Shown here in pieces: positions 38,056 through 47,006 of a stretch of 64,000 bases of DNA. The notes beneath the pieces were generated by a model, which worked only from the letters and a program-made list of their open reading frames with translations, did not search any database and was not told the origin of the DNA. Both the position numbers and the translations under genes were made by a program. The stretch covers positions 1-64,000 of the forward strand of contig NZ_JAHBDK010000027.1 in NCBI RefSeq assembly GCF_019956415.1, given 5' to 3'. Numbering within the stretch: position 1 is the stretch's first letter; each line of letters opens with the position of its first letter. Source of the DNA: Pseudomonas sp. GL-B-19. Lineage in GTDB: Bacteria > Pseudomonadota > Gammaproteobacteria > Pseudomonadales > Pseudomonadaceae.

Positions 38056-38118
38056 TCCACATCACATCGGCACTTCATCGACGAATTCATGCTCGACAAA
38101 ACCTTCAGGAGCATCGGT

Positions 38119-38334
38119 ATGAGTGTGTACGAGTGGGCGAGGCAGGAGTTGCGTCAGAGTCTGGATGGGGCGCAGGAGGTGGGGTTTGATCCGGGCTTGA
38201 GCCTGCGCGCCTTGCTCAGCGCGGTAGTAGAGCAAAGCAAGGCAGTGCGCAGTACCGAAGACCTGGCCGACGAGTTGCGTTTTCTCGCGGAAAACCTCGA
38301 TGACGACCAGGACTACGGTTTTATGCGGCCTTGA
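38119..38334 (+). CDS. Small acidic conserved protein, 71 aa
   Basis: The product (MSVYEWARQELRQSLDGAQE) is acidic and all-helical, ending DELRFLAENLDDDQDYGF. No known domain. The ATG at 38119 is preceded by AGGAGC, so it is preferred over the upstream 38089 start. It is convergent with yacG, with four bases between stops. Function unknown. Confidence 0.75.
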   Translation: MSVYEWARQELRQSLDGAQEVGFDPGLSLRALLSAVVEQSKAVRSTEDLADELRFLAENLDDDQDYGFMRP

Positions 38335-38337
38335 ACC

Positions 38338-38538
38338 TCAGTGACGCGGTTCGAAGTCTTCGCTGAACAGGTCGTCCTCGGCGTCCGGGCTGACCGGAAT
38401 CTTGTGTTCTTCCGATGCCCATGCCCCGAGATCGATCAGTTTGCAGCGATCCGAGCAGAACGGCCGGAAGGTGTTCTCGGCACTCCATTCAACAGGAGCG
38501 CCACAGGTTGGGCATTGGACGGTTGGGGTCTGGCTCAT
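38338..38538 (-). CDS. yacG: DNA gyrase inhibitor YacG
   Basis: The 66-residue zinc protein binds GyrB and blocks DNA binding. It has [10 protein letters not shown] and [14 protein letters not shown], giving the four zinc cysteines, and an acidic tail ([10 protein letters not shown]). Length and motifs match YacG. Overlaps coaE by four bases, the conserved yacG-coaE-pilD order. Confidence 0.95.
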   Translation of the reverse strand: MSQTPTVQCPTCGAPVEWSAENTFRPFCSDRCKLIDLGAWASEEHKIPVSPDAEDDLFSEDFEPRH

Positions 38539-39158
38539 GACTGGCCTCCACGCAAAGTAAGGTAAAAGTGATGCAGGCGTTCGACCTCGCTGTGCAGCCA
38601 GGCGAGGTCGCGGTCGTTGACCACCACATCGTCGGCATGGCTCACGCGGTCCTGGCGGCTGGTCTGGACCTTGAGGATCGCCTGGACCTGTTGTTCAGTG
38701 GTCTGGTCACGCTGCAAGGTGCGTTCGATTTGTAACTGTTGCGGGGCATCGATTACTAGGACGCGTTGAGTCATGGCGGTCTGCCCGGACTCGATCAGCA
38801 GCGGCGAAACCAGAATCGCGTAAGGCGATTGTGCCTTGGCCAGATTGTGAGCGATTTCTTCACCGATCAACGGATGCAACAAGCCTTCGAGCCACCGGCG
38901 TTCCTCCGGCACTTCAAAGATCAATGCGCGCAGGGCCGCACGATCCAGTTGTCCGTCGGCTTGCAGCACACCAGGTCCGAAGTGTTCGGCGATGGCGGTC
39001 AGCGCCGGGCGACCCGGTTCCACCACCCAGCGCGCCGCGTGATCGGCGTCCACGACGTGGATGCCCATGTCGATGAAGTGTTGGGCGGCCGCGCTTTTGC
39101 CGCTGCCGATGCCGCCGGTCAGGCCGAGAATCCAGGGTTTTTCCACAGGGGTATTCAT
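38535..39158 (-). CDS. coaE: Dephospho-CoA kinase CoaE
   Basis: Last step of CoA synthesis: ATP-dependent phosphorylation of dephospho-CoA. The 207-residue protein starts [28 protein letters not shown] (P-loop GGIGSGKS) and has the VVDADHAAR motif. Downstream are HPLIGEEIA and DQTTEQQV lid elements. The longer upstream reading frame overlaps pilD and is not real. The panD/panC/panB/coaE set for CoA synthesis is thus spread within this window. Confidence 0.95.
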   Translation of the reverse strand: MNTPVEKPWILGLTGGIGSGKSAAAQHFIDMGIHVVDADHAARWVVEPGRPALTAIAEHFGPGVLQADGQLDRAALRALIFEVPEERRWLEGLLHPLIGEEIAHNLAKAQSPYAILVSPLLIESGQTAMTQRVLVIDAPQQLQIERTLQRDQTTEQQVQAILKVQTSRQDRVSHADDVVVNDRDLAWLHSEVERLHHFYLTLRGGQS

Positions 39159-40027
39159 TTCAAACCGACAAACTGCCAATAGAAGTCGGTTATTTGACCA
39201 CCCCAGAGCAAGGCAATCCAGCCGGCAATCGCCAGATAGGGGCCGAAGGGGATTGGCGACGAGGTTTTTGCGTTGCGCAGACGCAACAATATCACCCCGA
39301 GAATGGCGCCCACGAGCGATGACAGCAGGATCGTCAGCGGCAGAATTTGCCAGCCACCCCACGCCCCGAGCATGGCCAGTAACTTGAAATCACCGTGGCC
39401 GATACCGTCTTTTCCGGTAAGCAGCTTGAACAGCCAGAAAACCGACCACAACGCCATGTACCCGGCCACCGCCCCCCAAAGAGCTTCATGTAATGATACG
39501 AAGACCCCGAAGCTGTTGACGATCAACCCCAGCCATAACAGCGGCAGTACCAGCACGTCCGGCAGCAGTTGGTGCTCGGCGTCGATCAGGCTCATCGCCA
39601 GCAAGCCCCAGGTCAGGACCAACACCATGCAGGCCTGCCACCCGAAACCGAAATGCCAGGCGATAAACGCCGAGAGCAGGCCACAAGTCAGTTCGGTCAG
39701 CGGATAGCGCTTGCCGATAGGTGCGGCGCAGTTCGAGCATCGCCCCCGTAAAAACAGATAACTGAGCACCGGGATGTTTTCCCATGCGCGAATTCGATGG
39801 TCGCACTGCGGGCAATGGGAGTGGGGCAGCATCAGATTGTAGGTCGGGCCGGGTGCTTCGGGTGGTACACCCAGCACGTCATGGGCTTGTAGCCGCCATT
39901 CGCGGTCGAGCATTTTCGGCAGGCGCCAGATCACCACATTGAGGAAGCTGCCCACGACCAGGCCCACCACTAATGCGAGGGTCACGAAGAACGCTGGGTA
40001 AACAGTCAGAATTTCATTCAATGGCAT
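39155..40027 (-). CDS. pilD: Prepilin peptidase / N-methyltransferase PilD
   Basis: PilD cuts the leader of type IV pilins and type II secretion pseudopilins and methylates the new N-terminus. The 290-residue integral protein has the cytoplasmic CPQCDHRI and CSNCAAPIG zinc motifs, and the two catalytic aspartates in [12 protein letters not shown] and [10 protein letters not shown]. The start at 40027 ([13 protein letters not shown]) fits the family. It processes the pilins of this window. It overlaps coaE by four bases and follows pilC. Confidence 0.95.
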   Translation of the reverse strand: MPLNEILTVYPAFFVTLALVVGLVVGSFLNVVIWRLPKMLDREWRLQAHDVLGVPPEAPGPTYNLMLPHSHCPQCDHRIRAWENIPVLSYLFLRGRCSNCAAPIGKRYPLTELTCGLLSAFIAWHFGFGWQACMVLVLTWGLLAMSLIDAEHQLLPDVLVLPLLWLGLIVNSFGVFVSLHEALWGAVAGYMALWSVFWLFKLLTGKDGIGHGDFKLLAMLGAWGGWQILPLTILLSSLVGAILGVILLRLRNAKTSSPIPFGPYLAIAGWIALLWGGQITDFYWQFVGLK

Positions 40028-40028
40028 G

Positions 40029-41246
40029 TCAGATCGCTGAGCCGAGTTGGAAGATGGGCAAGTACATCGCAACCACCAGGCCCCCGACGATAACACCCAG
40101 CACGACCATGATGAATGGTTCCATCAGGCTGGTGAGGTTATCGACCATGTTGTCTACTTCGTCTTCGTAGAAGCCCGCGACCTTGTCAAGCATGGCATCC
40201 AGTGCGCCGGACTCTTCACCAATGGCCGTCATTTGAATCGCCATGTTGGGGAATACGCCGCAAGTGCGCATGGAAAAATTCAGTTGCATGCCGGTCGACA
40301 CGTCCTGCCTGATGCGCAGGACCGCACGCTTGAACACGATGTTGCCGGTCGCACCGGCCACGGACTCCAATGCTTCGACCAATGGCACGCCGGCGGCAAA
40401 GGTAGTCGACAGCGTTCGGGCGTAGCGGGCCACGGCAGACTTGTACATCAGCGTGCCGATCAGGGGCAGTTTCAACAGCCAGGTGTCCCGCCAGTCGCGA
40501 AAGCCCGGGGATTTCTTGAAAGCGTGGCGCACGCCGAAAATCGCCGTGATCAGCACACCGAGCATCACCCACCACCAGTGCTGCATGAACGCCGACAGGC
40601 CGATGACCATCACCGTGAAGGCAGGCAGTTCGGCACCAAAACCTTTGAACACCGACTCGAACTGCGGCACCACCTTGACCAGTAGAATCCCCGTGACAAT
40701 GATCGCGACAAACACCACGGCCAATGGGTAGGTCATGGCTTTCTTGATTTTTGCCTTCAGGCTTTCGCTCTTTTCCTTATAGGTCGCCACCCGTTCCAGC
40801 AAAGTATCGAGAGCGCCGGCCTGCTCGCCGGCATCCACCAGGTTGCAGTAGAGCTCATCGAAATACTGCGGCTTTTTGCGCAGGGACGCGGCGAAGCTGT
40901 TACCCGCCGCGACTTCCTGTTTCAACTCGTCCACCAGTTTGCGCATGGCCGGGTTATCGAAGCCTTCGCCGATAATGTCGAACGACTGCAACAGCGGCAC
41001 GCCGGCTTTCATCATGGTCGCCATCTGCCGGGTGAACAGGGCGATGTCCTGAGTCTTGATGCGTTTGCCGACGTTGAAAATCGACGCGGATTTCTTGCGC
41101 ACCTTGCCGGGGGTGATGCCTTGCTTGCGCAGTTGGGCCTTGATCAACGCCGGGTTCTGGCCGCTCAACTCACCGATCATCTTGGTGCCTTTCCTGTCTG
41201 TGCCTTCCCAAGCGTAGACATTTGTTTTTGCTGCTTTGACCGACAT
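40029..41246 (-). CDS. pilC: Type IV pilus inner-membrane platform protein PilC
   Basis: PilC links the cytoplasmic ATPases to the pilin pool. The 405-residue protein has two GspF/T2SSF domains (about 70-195 and 275-400) and three membrane helices (about 170-195, 220-240 and 375-400). Typical motifs include LFTRQMATMMKAGVPLLQS and LSTTFAAGVPLVEALE. In P. aeruginosa pilB (the extension ATPase) precedes pilC; here the DNA upstream of pilC goes straight to pilA, so pilB is not at this locus. Confidence 0.95.
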   Translation of the reverse strand: MSVKAAKTNVYAWEGTDRKGTKMIGELSGQNPALIKAQLRKQGITPGKVRKKSASIFNVGKRIKTQDIALFTRQMATMMKAGVPLLQSFDIIGEGFDNPAMRKLVDELKQEVAAGNSFAASLRKKPQYFDELYCNLVDAGEQAGALDTLLERVATYKEKSESLKAKIKKAMTYPLAVVFVAIIVTGILLVKVVPQFESVFKGFGAELPAFTVMVIGLSAFMQHWWWVMLGVLITAIFGVRHAFKKSPGFRDWRDTWLLKLPLIGTLMYKSAVARYARTLSTTFAAGVPLVEALESVAGATGNIVFKRAVLRIRQDVSTGMQLNFSMRTCGVFPNMAIQMTAIGEESGALDAMLDKVAGFYEDEVDNMVDNLTSLMEPFIMVVLGVIVGGLVVAMYLPIFQLGSAI

Positions 41247-41414
41247 GTTCAGTCCTTGGTGACCCGATTGATTTCTTCATGGCTTATAGCCTAGTCAAGG
41301 CGCTGAGCCAAACCAGCGGCCTTGAGGTGACAAAAAGTGTCAGATAGTGCGGTTCCTGGGGGTAGGAACGGTCCTTGATTCGACTCGCCGCCCCGCGAAC
41401 AAGGGCTGTAGCGC

Positions 41415-41431
41415 TTGGCATGGGCTGTGCT
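41415..41431 (+). promoter_or_regulatory. Sigma-54 promoter of pilA
   Basis: TTGGCATGGGCTGTGCT has GG at 41417-41418 and GC at 41429-41430, with the exact 12-base GG-to-GC phasing of a -24/-12 element. It is 50-65 bases before the pilA start codon, as expected for a PilR-activated pilA promoter. Sequence seen; activity inferred. Confidence 0.8.
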
Positions 41432-41479
41432 GATGCTCTTTCAGATCATGAGCTTTCGACTCATGCATGGAGCTTGTCT

Positions 41480-41902
41480 ATGAAGACTCAGAAAGGTTTT
41501 ACCCTGATCGAACTGCTGATCGTGGTGGCGATCATCGGGATTCTGGCGACGTTTGCGTTGCCGATGTATTCCAAATATCAGGCCAGGGCGAAGTTGACGG
41601 CTGGCCTGGCCGAGATTTCCGCGATGAAGGTGCCGTATGAAGATGCGATCAACCAAGGCATTGCGCCAACGGTAGCCAACGTGGCGCCGGCGGGTAATGC
41701 CACGACCAGCAATTGCACCGTCGCGGTCACCGGCGCAGTGGCCACAGGCAATGGCACCATCACCTGCACGATTTTGAATGCCCCAGGGCCAGTGCTGAGC
41801 AAGACCATTACGTTGAAGCGTGATGCGGCCAATGGCTGGTCGTGTATCAGTTCCGCTGACCAAGATTACTTACCTAAAGCCTGCACCAGTTCCGCCTCGT
41901 AA
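41480..41902 (+). CDS. pilA: Major type IV pilin PilA
   Basis: The 140-residue protein begins MKTQKGFTLIELLIVVAIIG: a six-residue leader cut by PilD, Phe at +1 and Glu at +5. The N-terminal helix is followed by a globular domain ending with a disulphide loop between Cys in GWSCISS and KACTSS. The ATG at 41480 is 6-7 bases after GGAG. It sits divergent from pilC-pilD. Group a short-leader type IVa pilin. Confidence 0.95.
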   Translation: MKTQKGFTLIELLIVVAIIGILATFALPMYSKYQARAKLTAGLAEISAMKVPYEDAINQGIAPTVANVAPAGNATTSNCTVAVTGAVATGNGTITCTILNAPGPVLSKTITLKRDAANGWSCISSADQDYLPKACTSSAS

Positions 41903-41918
41903 ACGCTGACGCCCAACA

Positions 41919-41951
41919 CGGCCCCGCTGCTTCGGTTGCGGGGCTTTTTTT
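41919..41951 (+). terminator. Terminator after pilA
   Basis: GCCCCGC pairs with GCGGGGC around a ten-base loop and is followed by TTTTTTT. Confidence 0.85.
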
Positions 41952-42047
41952 GTTTGTCGAATGCCTGGCTACTGCAAAAAAGGCAAAAAATTCAGGGTGT
42001 TAGGAACTTTGTGAAAACCCGCAAGTTGCATGCAGAGTTTTGCCTGG

Positions 42048-42064
42048 TCATGCATTTTGCATGA
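42048..42064. promoter_or_regulatory. Perfect 7-3-7 palindrome upstream of the BON gene
   Basis: TCATGCA-TTT-TGCATGA, with an additional TGCATGCA at 42027-42034. Its centre is about 100 bases upstream of the predicted start of transcription from the -24/-12-like element at 42127, a normal distance for an enhancer-binding activator. The protein that would bind it is unknown. Confidence 0.55.
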
Positions 42065-42126
42065 TTTCGAAAATTCGCAATATTTATAACATATTGATTT
42101 ATAACGATTTAGTTGTTGTCTCAACG

Positions 42127-42143
42127 TTGGCACAGCGTTCGCA
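42127..42143 (+). promoter_or_regulatory. Sigma-54-like promoter of the BON gene
   Basis: TTGGCACAGCGTTCGCA has the -24 TGGCAC in full and GC at 42141-42142 in correct 12-base phasing; the -12 reads TCGC rather than TTGC. Predicted start of transcription is near 42154, leaving about 55 bases of leader to the start codon. Confidence 0.65.
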
Positions 42144-42208
42144 CTCTACCCAGTAACCCTGCTGCGAAGACAACCAGCAGACTTTCTAGAAAAACAGGAG
42201 TTACTCGT

Positions 42209-42562
42209 ATGAAGAAGTTCGCTATCGCTGCCGCTACTGCTACCGCGCTGACCCTGACGCTGGCCAACGCTGCATTCGCGCAGACCACCACCACTCAAGC
42301 CCCGTTGACAGTGGCTACTGGTGAAGCTGCCAAGGTCGAGGAAGTTACTTCCGATACCTGGATCACGACCAAAGTTAAAAGCGACTTGCTGACCGAAAAA
42401 GGCATTCCTGGCACCGACATCAAAGTCGAAACCAACAAAGGCGTCGTGTCACTGTCGTCCACTGTTGCAGTGACTGATTCCCAGAAAGCCACCGCAGTGG
42501 CGATCACCAAGAAAATCAAAGGCGTCAAAGCGGTCTCCGCTGACGGCCTGAAAGCCGAGTAA
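42209..42562 (+). CDS. Periplasmic BON-domain protein
   Basis: The 117-residue product has a signal peptide (FAIAAATATALTLTLANAAFA, cleavage before QTTTT). A single BON domain follows (about residues 48-115), with TWITTKVKSDLLTEKGIPGTDIKV, GVVSLSS and the conserved glycine in KGVKAV. BON domains (as in OsmY) bind phospholipid and stabilise the envelope under stress. The ATG at 42209 has CAGGAG upstream. It stands alone after pilA, behind a sigma-54-like promoter and an AT-rich leader, and has its own terminator. Confidence 0.88.
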   Translation: MKKFAIAAATATALTLTLANAAFAQTTTTQAPLTVATGEAAKVEEVTSDTWITTKVKSDLLTEKGIPGTDIKVETNKGVVSLSSTVAVTDSQKATAVAITKKIKGVKAVSADGLKAE

Positions 42563-42669
42563 GGCAAGACTTCTCGCCTGGACCGGGAGAAGGTGTGGCA
42601 GACGGGCTGAGTAATACGGCTGCCACTTCTTAGGCGTTCATGCGAACGGCCATAAGGATGTGGTCATTA

Positions 42670-42699
42670 CAGGCCCCCGACAATCGTGTCAGGGGCCTG
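42670..42699 (+). terminator. Terminator after the BON gene
   Basis: CAGGCCCC and GGGGCCTG form a stem around a GACAATCGTGTC (itself partly paired) loop, followed by TTCTATTT. A weak T-run, but a strong stem. Confidence 0.7.
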
Positions 42700-42724
42700 T
42701 TCTATTTGGGTGGCACAAAACAAC

Positions 42725-42814
42725 TGTGGGAGCGAGCCTGCTCGCGATAGCTGAGTGTCAGGCGACATCTATCTGGAATGTCCGATCCCCATCGCGAGCA
42801 GGCTCACTTCTACA
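42725..42814. repeat. REP pair (REPIN), GCGAGC/GCTCGC family
   Basis: Left arm GTGGGAGCGAGCCTGCTCGC; right arm GCGAGCAGGCTCACTTCTAC, which has two changes from the canonical form at its outer end. Confidence 0.85.
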
Positions 42815-42876
42815 ATGGATTTTTGGTCACTCAAAATGGTGGTGAGTTCGATGGCTGCTGACCAATCTTCCGAGCA

Positions 42877-45828
42877 TCACTCGGCATCCAGATGCAACGG
42901 CGTCACCACCCGGCCGTCACTTTGCGCTTCGCCAAGGTTGGCGTCGATGAAGTACACACGGTCGTCGGCCAGCTGACCTTTATCCACCAGATAGTCCTTG
43001 ATGCTGCTCGCGCGCTCCTGCCCCAATTGACGCAACAGCACGTCACTGGTACTCCAGAACTTGATCACGTCGGCGCGCATTTTGGCGGTGCGTTCTTCCT
43101 TGCTCAGGTCCTTCCATTCGGCCGGCGGTTGAGTCTTCAGGCGCGTGCGGTAGATGCCTTCCAACAGCGGGCCTTTCTCGTTTTCCGGGACCACCAGCAA
43201 TGAGGCCTGGGCCGGGACTTTGTCACCGCGACGCTGGAGCATTTTGTAGTAGTTGTATTGGTATTCCCGTTCCAGGCGTTGCTCGGCAATCAACGGGCCG
43301 TCACTGCTGGCGGCCGCCGTGCCTTCGATTTCAAGGCGCAGGGCCGGACGTTCCTTCAAGGCTTGGGACAGTTTGACCAACGCCCCTTCGGCTTCCTGGC
43401 TCAAATCGCTTGAGCCTGGTGCGAACGATACGGTGCCCAAGTCCTCGGAACCGCCGCCACTGACCAGTCCGCCAATCAGTTTGAACGGCGCAGCGGCGGC
43501 TTTGACGATCAGGTTGCGCAGGGTTTGCCAGATAATCGGCATGACGCTGAACTGCGGATTATTGAGGTCGCCAGTGACAGGCAATTCGATGGAAATCTTG
43601 CCATCTACGTCTTTGAGCAAGGCAATCGCCAGTTTCAGCGGCAGACTCACAGCATCCGGGCTGTCGACTTTTTCACCCAACTGCAGTTGCTCGACCACCA
43701 CTTTGTTTTCGGCCTTGAGCTGACCTTTGACGATCAGGTAATGCAAGTCGAGGTTGAGCCGGCCCTTACGGATGCGATACCCGGCAAACTTGCCGGAGTA
43801 AGGCGTGAGCGTGGTCAGTTCCACACGTTTGAAACTGGTGGCGATGTCGAGGCTGGCCATCGGGTCGAACGGATTGACCGCGCCCTTGATGGTCACCGGT
43901 GCATAACGGTCGACCTTGCCTTTGATATCCACGCTGGCCGGTTTTGCCTGACGGCTGTCGATGGTGCCGATCTGCCCGTTGAGCTGTTGCACGGCAGTGG
44001 CGAAGTTCGGTGTCAGGCTGAAGTCGGCGAAGTTGGCCGAGCCGTCGTTGATGGCGATACCGCCGATGTGAATGCCCAGTGGTTTGTCGTTGCTGGCCGG
44101 TTTGGCGGCGGTGGCTTTGGCGCCCGTGTCGGGCGATTGCGGGATCAACAGGTCATCGATGTTGGTGGTGCGATCTTCGTTGATCATGAAGCGCGTATAG
44201 GGCTGGAACAGGTTGACCTTGTCGATCGACAGGCTATCACCGTGCTGATAGTTCAGGCCTTCGAGCACCAACTGTTGCCACTTGAGGAAGTCGCGGGTTT
44301 TAAGGGTGTCGAGGGTGTGCAACTGATCGACTTGAACCCGGCCGGTGACGCTGAATGCCAGTGGCTCAGTGCTTTTCAGATCGACCGCCAGATCACTGCC
44401 GAGCATGCCGCTACGCAGTTCCAGGCGGATGAATGGGGTGATGTAGGACTGGGCGACACGCAGGTCGATGTCTTTGGTCTGCCCCTTCAGCTTGGCGCTG
44501 ATCGGGGCGAGATTGACCACGCCGTCGGCCAAAACCTTGCCTTGTTTGCCCACGCCAGTGTCGAGCTTGAGATTAAAAGGCGAACCGTTAAGGCTGTCGA
44601 AGTTCTGCAGGTCCAGATTCAACGGGCCGACTTCCAGCGCCACAGCGGGTTGCGCCTTGCGGTCGGCCAGGTGTACCTGGGAATCGCGCAGCTGCACGTC
44701 TTTGAGCAGCACTTGCCACGGTTTGCCCGGTGGCGTCGGTTCAGGTTTGGGTGAGTCGGCTGCCGCTGGCGTACTGGCGGGTTCAGCCTTGGCCTTGGCG
44801 GCGGGTTTGGACGGCTGGCTGGCGAACAGTTTTTGCCAGTCGAGTTGCCCGTCGGCTTCGAGGGCGGCCCAGGTTTCCAGCTTGTGGCTGCGAATCTTGC
44901 CGACCACCACGAGTTGCTTGGCCAGGTCTACCGTGGTTTCGCTGATGTCCAGTCGTTCAAGCTTCGCCAACGGCCGTCCGTCCGGGGCCTTGATCGCGAA
45001 AGGCGCGACGCTGACAGCGACATTGCTCAGCAGCAGTTGGGTTTCTTTGGACAGATTGAGCTTGTAGTCGGTACTGAGGCTCATGATGCCCCTTTCGAGA
45101 TCCAGGGGCACTGCGTCGCGCACATAGGGCCAGAAGGCTTTCATCTTGCCATCGGTGATTTTCAGCTTACCTTCGGAGGCGAGCGGGATCAGGCTGAAGT
45201 TGCCGGTCCAGTCGACCTGTCCGCCGTTGGGGCCGATGGCCACCAAGGTCATGTCGGCGCTGTCGTCGGGCAGGGTGCTGAGGTTTTTCAGCTCGAAGTC
45301 GAGTTTGTCGTAGAGGAACTCGATAGGTTCGCTTGGCCGGGCATCTTCAAAGTGCACGGTGCCGCCGGTCAATTCGATCCGCTCGATGCGCAGCGGAAAC
45401 GGCTTGGCATCCGGGTCGGCGGGGGTGGGTTCGCTCGCTGGCAGTTTGAATAGCCCAAGTAGATTGAGCTTGCCGTCCTTGCTGAAGAGGATTTCAGTCT
45501 TGGGCTTGACCAGTTCGATCTCGGACAAATGCACGGCCTTGGTCCACAGACTGTCCACTTGCAGGTTGGCGTACAGGCGTTCGAAGCCGAACTGCTCTTT
45601 GCCCGGCTCGCCGATGACCAGGCCCCAAAGGGTGACTTCCAGGCTGAACGGGTTGAGTTCGATCCGCTGAAGGTGGGCGGGCACCGTGGCGTAGTTGGCC
45701 AATTGTTGGTTGGCAACCCGCAACGCGATACCCGGTAAAATCAGAAACCCCAGCAAGCTGTAGAGGGCCAGAGCAGTCAACAAGGCGCCGATAGCGCGAA
45801 TCAATCCTTTGGGCATGTGTGGCTTCAT
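42877..45828 (-). CDS. AsmA-like DUF748 family protein, about 983 aa
   Basis: A very large envelope protein with one N-terminal membrane helix (LIRAIGALLTALALYSLLGFLIL). The periplasmic body is made of repeated AsmA/DUF748-type beta segments (FERLYANLQVDSLWTKAVHL, FNLKLDTGVGKQGKVLADG, VDIKGKVDRYAPVTIKGAV). The C-terminal third (about 830-980) is charged and helical, with LRLEIEGTAAASSDG near its start. This family includes proteins thought to act in outer-membrane lipid transport or biogenesis. The start at 45828 (MKPHMPKGL) is one of three close Met codons; 45861 and 45816 are alternatives. Confidence 0.85.
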   Translation of the reverse strand: MKPHMPKGLIRAIGALLTALALYSLLGFLILPGIALRVANQQLANYATVPAHLQRIELNPFSLEVTLWGLVIGEPGKEQFGFERLYANLQVDSLWTKAVHLSEIELVKPKTEILFSKDGKLNLLGLFKLPASEPTPADPDAKPFPLRIERIELTGGTVHFEDARPSEPIEFLYDKLDFELKNLSTLPDDSADMTLVAIGPNGGQVDWTGNFSLIPLASEGKLKITDGKMKAFWPYVRDAVPLDLERGIMSLSTDYKLNLSKETQLLLSNVAVSVAPFAIKAPDGRPLAKLERLDISETTVDLAKQLVVVGKIRSHKLETWAALEADGQLDWQKLFASQPSKPAAKAKAEPASTPAAADSPKPEPTPPGKPWQVLLKDVQLRDSQVHLADRKAQPAVALEVGPLNLDLQNFDSLNGSPFNLKLDTGVGKQGKVLADGVVNLAPISAKLKGQTKDIDLRVAQSYITPFIRLELRSGMLGSDLAVDLKSTEPLAFSVTGRVQVDQLHTLDTLKTRDFLKWQQLVLEGLNYQHGDSLSIDKVNLFQPYTRFMINEDRTTNIDDLLIPQSPDTGAKATAAKPASNDKPLGIHIGGIAINDGSANFADFSLTPNFATAVQQLNGQIGTIDSRQAKPASVDIKGKVDRYAPVTIKGAVNPFDPMASLDIATSFKRVELTTLTPYSGKFAGYRIRKGRLNLDLHYLIVKGQLKAENKVVVEQLQLGEKVDSPDAVSLPLKLAIALLKDVDGKISIELPVTGDLNNPQFSVMPIIWQTLRNLIVKAAAAPFKLIGGLVSGGGSEDLGTVSFAPGSSDLSQEAEGALVKLSQALKERPALRLEIEGTAAASSDGPLIAEQRLEREYQYNYYKMLQRRGDKVPAQASLLVVPENEKGPLLEGIYRTRLKTQPPAEWKDLSKEERTAKMRADVIKFWSTSDVLLRQLGQERASSIKDYLVDKGQLADDRVYFIDANLGEAQSDGRVVTPLHLDAE

Positions 45829-45921
45829 CTGTCTGAATCGGAGTGCCTTGGAGTATGGCATGCGATTGCAGTTCCGAAGTGACCACGCTTTGCAGGATTT
45901 AACTGAATTTTTGGGTGAATG

Positions 45922-46938
45922 TCAGAGCTGCAGGATCAGCGTTTTCAGCGGCGGCTGCTGATCCATCGACGGAAAATCAGCGCCCGGTGTCATCACTGTC
46001 CACTCGCGCACCGGTCGCCCGGCTTTCTCTGCGCAACGCAGCACCTGTTCGCGCCAGTCGTCCATGCTGACTTTTGCCAGGTTGTTGCAGCAGATCAGTA
46101 CGCCATTGTCGGCGGTGGTCAGCAGCGCGGGTTTGAGCAGACTCTGGTAGTCGCGCAGCAGGTCGACGGTGCCGAAAGCACTCTTGGCCCACGCGGGAGG
46201 GTCGAGCAACACCAGGTCGTACTGGCGCTGTTCCAGGCGTTGGTAGCTCGGCAGTTTCTGCCCGCGCCGCTGGCTGATTGGTAGGCCGGCCAGTTGGCGG
46301 ATCGCCGGGAAGTAATCGGACTGGACGAATTGCATGGCTGGCAACTGCGGATTCAGTAGACCGTTCTCACGGCCGACTGCCAGGTTGCCCTCGGCGAAAT
46401 CCAGGTTGCACACCTCACGGGCGCCACCGGCCGCAGCGCTCAGGCCGACGCCACAGGTGTAGGCAAACAGGTTGAGCACGCTTTTGTTTTGGCTGTGCGC
46501 TTTGACCCAGCCACGGGTATTGCGCAGGTCGAGGAACAGCAGAGGATCCTGGCCGGCATGACGCCCGCGAACCCGGTAATTCAGGCCCCATTCGTGGCCA
46601 ACCAAATCCTCCAGCGCCGCCTCATTCGCACGGTAGACCGTGTCTTCACGGTCGATGCGCGAATTGCCCCGGGAGCGGTCGTTGTAGACCAGCAGGGTGT
46701 CGAGGCCCAAATGCTGGTTGATCGTCTCGTGCAGGTGCAGCAGTGAGTCGCGTTCCAGCGACTGGTGAAAGCTTTGCACCAGCAGCTGCGGGCCATAGCG
46801 GTCGATGGTCAGGCCGCCGGCGCCTTCCTGGCTGCCGTGGAACAGTCGATAGCAATCGGTGCCTTGCTGATGCAGTTCGGCAAGCAGGTCCTGGCGATGT
46901 TCGAGGGCGGCGCGCAGCGCCTGATTCAAGGAAGACAT
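45922..46938 (-). CDS. Class I SAM-dependent methyltransferase, RlmI/RlmK-like
   Basis: The 338-residue protein matches the rRNA cytosine-5 methyltransferases of the RlmI type in its catalytic part. It has a methyltransferase core with LNLFAYTCGVGLSAAAGG for SAM, NLDFAEGNL, and the catalytic-site LVLLDPPAWAKSAFG. An N-terminal extension (about 1-60) is helical. The start at 46938 (MSSLNQALRAAL) fits; a longer frame reading into REP sequence is not real. Target unproven; ribosomal RNA is inferred. Confidence 0.85.
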   Translation of the reverse strand: MSSLNQALRAALEHRQDLLAELHQQGTDCYRLFHGSQEGAGGLTIDRYGPQLLVQSFHQSLERDSLLHLHETINQHLGLDTLLVYNDRSRGNSRIDREDTVYRANEAALEDLVGHEWGLNYRVRGRHAGQDPLLFLDLRNTRGWVKAHSQNKSVLNLFAYTCGVGLSAAAGGAREVCNLDFAEGNLAVGRENGLLNPQLPAMQFVQSDYFPAIRQLAGLPISQRRGQKLPSYQRLEQRQYDLVLLDPPAWAKSAFGTVDLLRDYQSLLKPALLTTADNGVLICCNNLAKVSMDDWREQVLRCAEKAGRPVREWTVMTPGADFPSMDQQPPLKTLILQL

Positions 46939-47006
46939 GCTGGGCGCCTTGCAGGAGGGAATTTGGCGCGGGAGTTTAACAGCTTGGCGCCACACCGAGG
47001 TGCTGC

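Larger units (their letters stand above)
42563..42876. other. Intergenic region: terminator, REP pair, nothing else seen
   Basis: About 310 bases between the BON gene and the AsmA-like gene. They hold a terminator (42670-42699) and a REP pair (42725-42814). The rest shows no open frame or signal I can identify. Confidence 0.6.

Noticed and set aside
42004..42035. AlgU (sigma-22) promoter before the BON gene, starting at GAACTT
   Set aside because: GAACTT at 42004-42009 is a good -35, but there is no TCTGA at the required distance downstream.
43525..44754. 409-codon frame antisense to the AsmA-like gene
   Set aside because: No start signal and shadow composition; the AsmA-like gene has a membrane helix and continuous family pattern.
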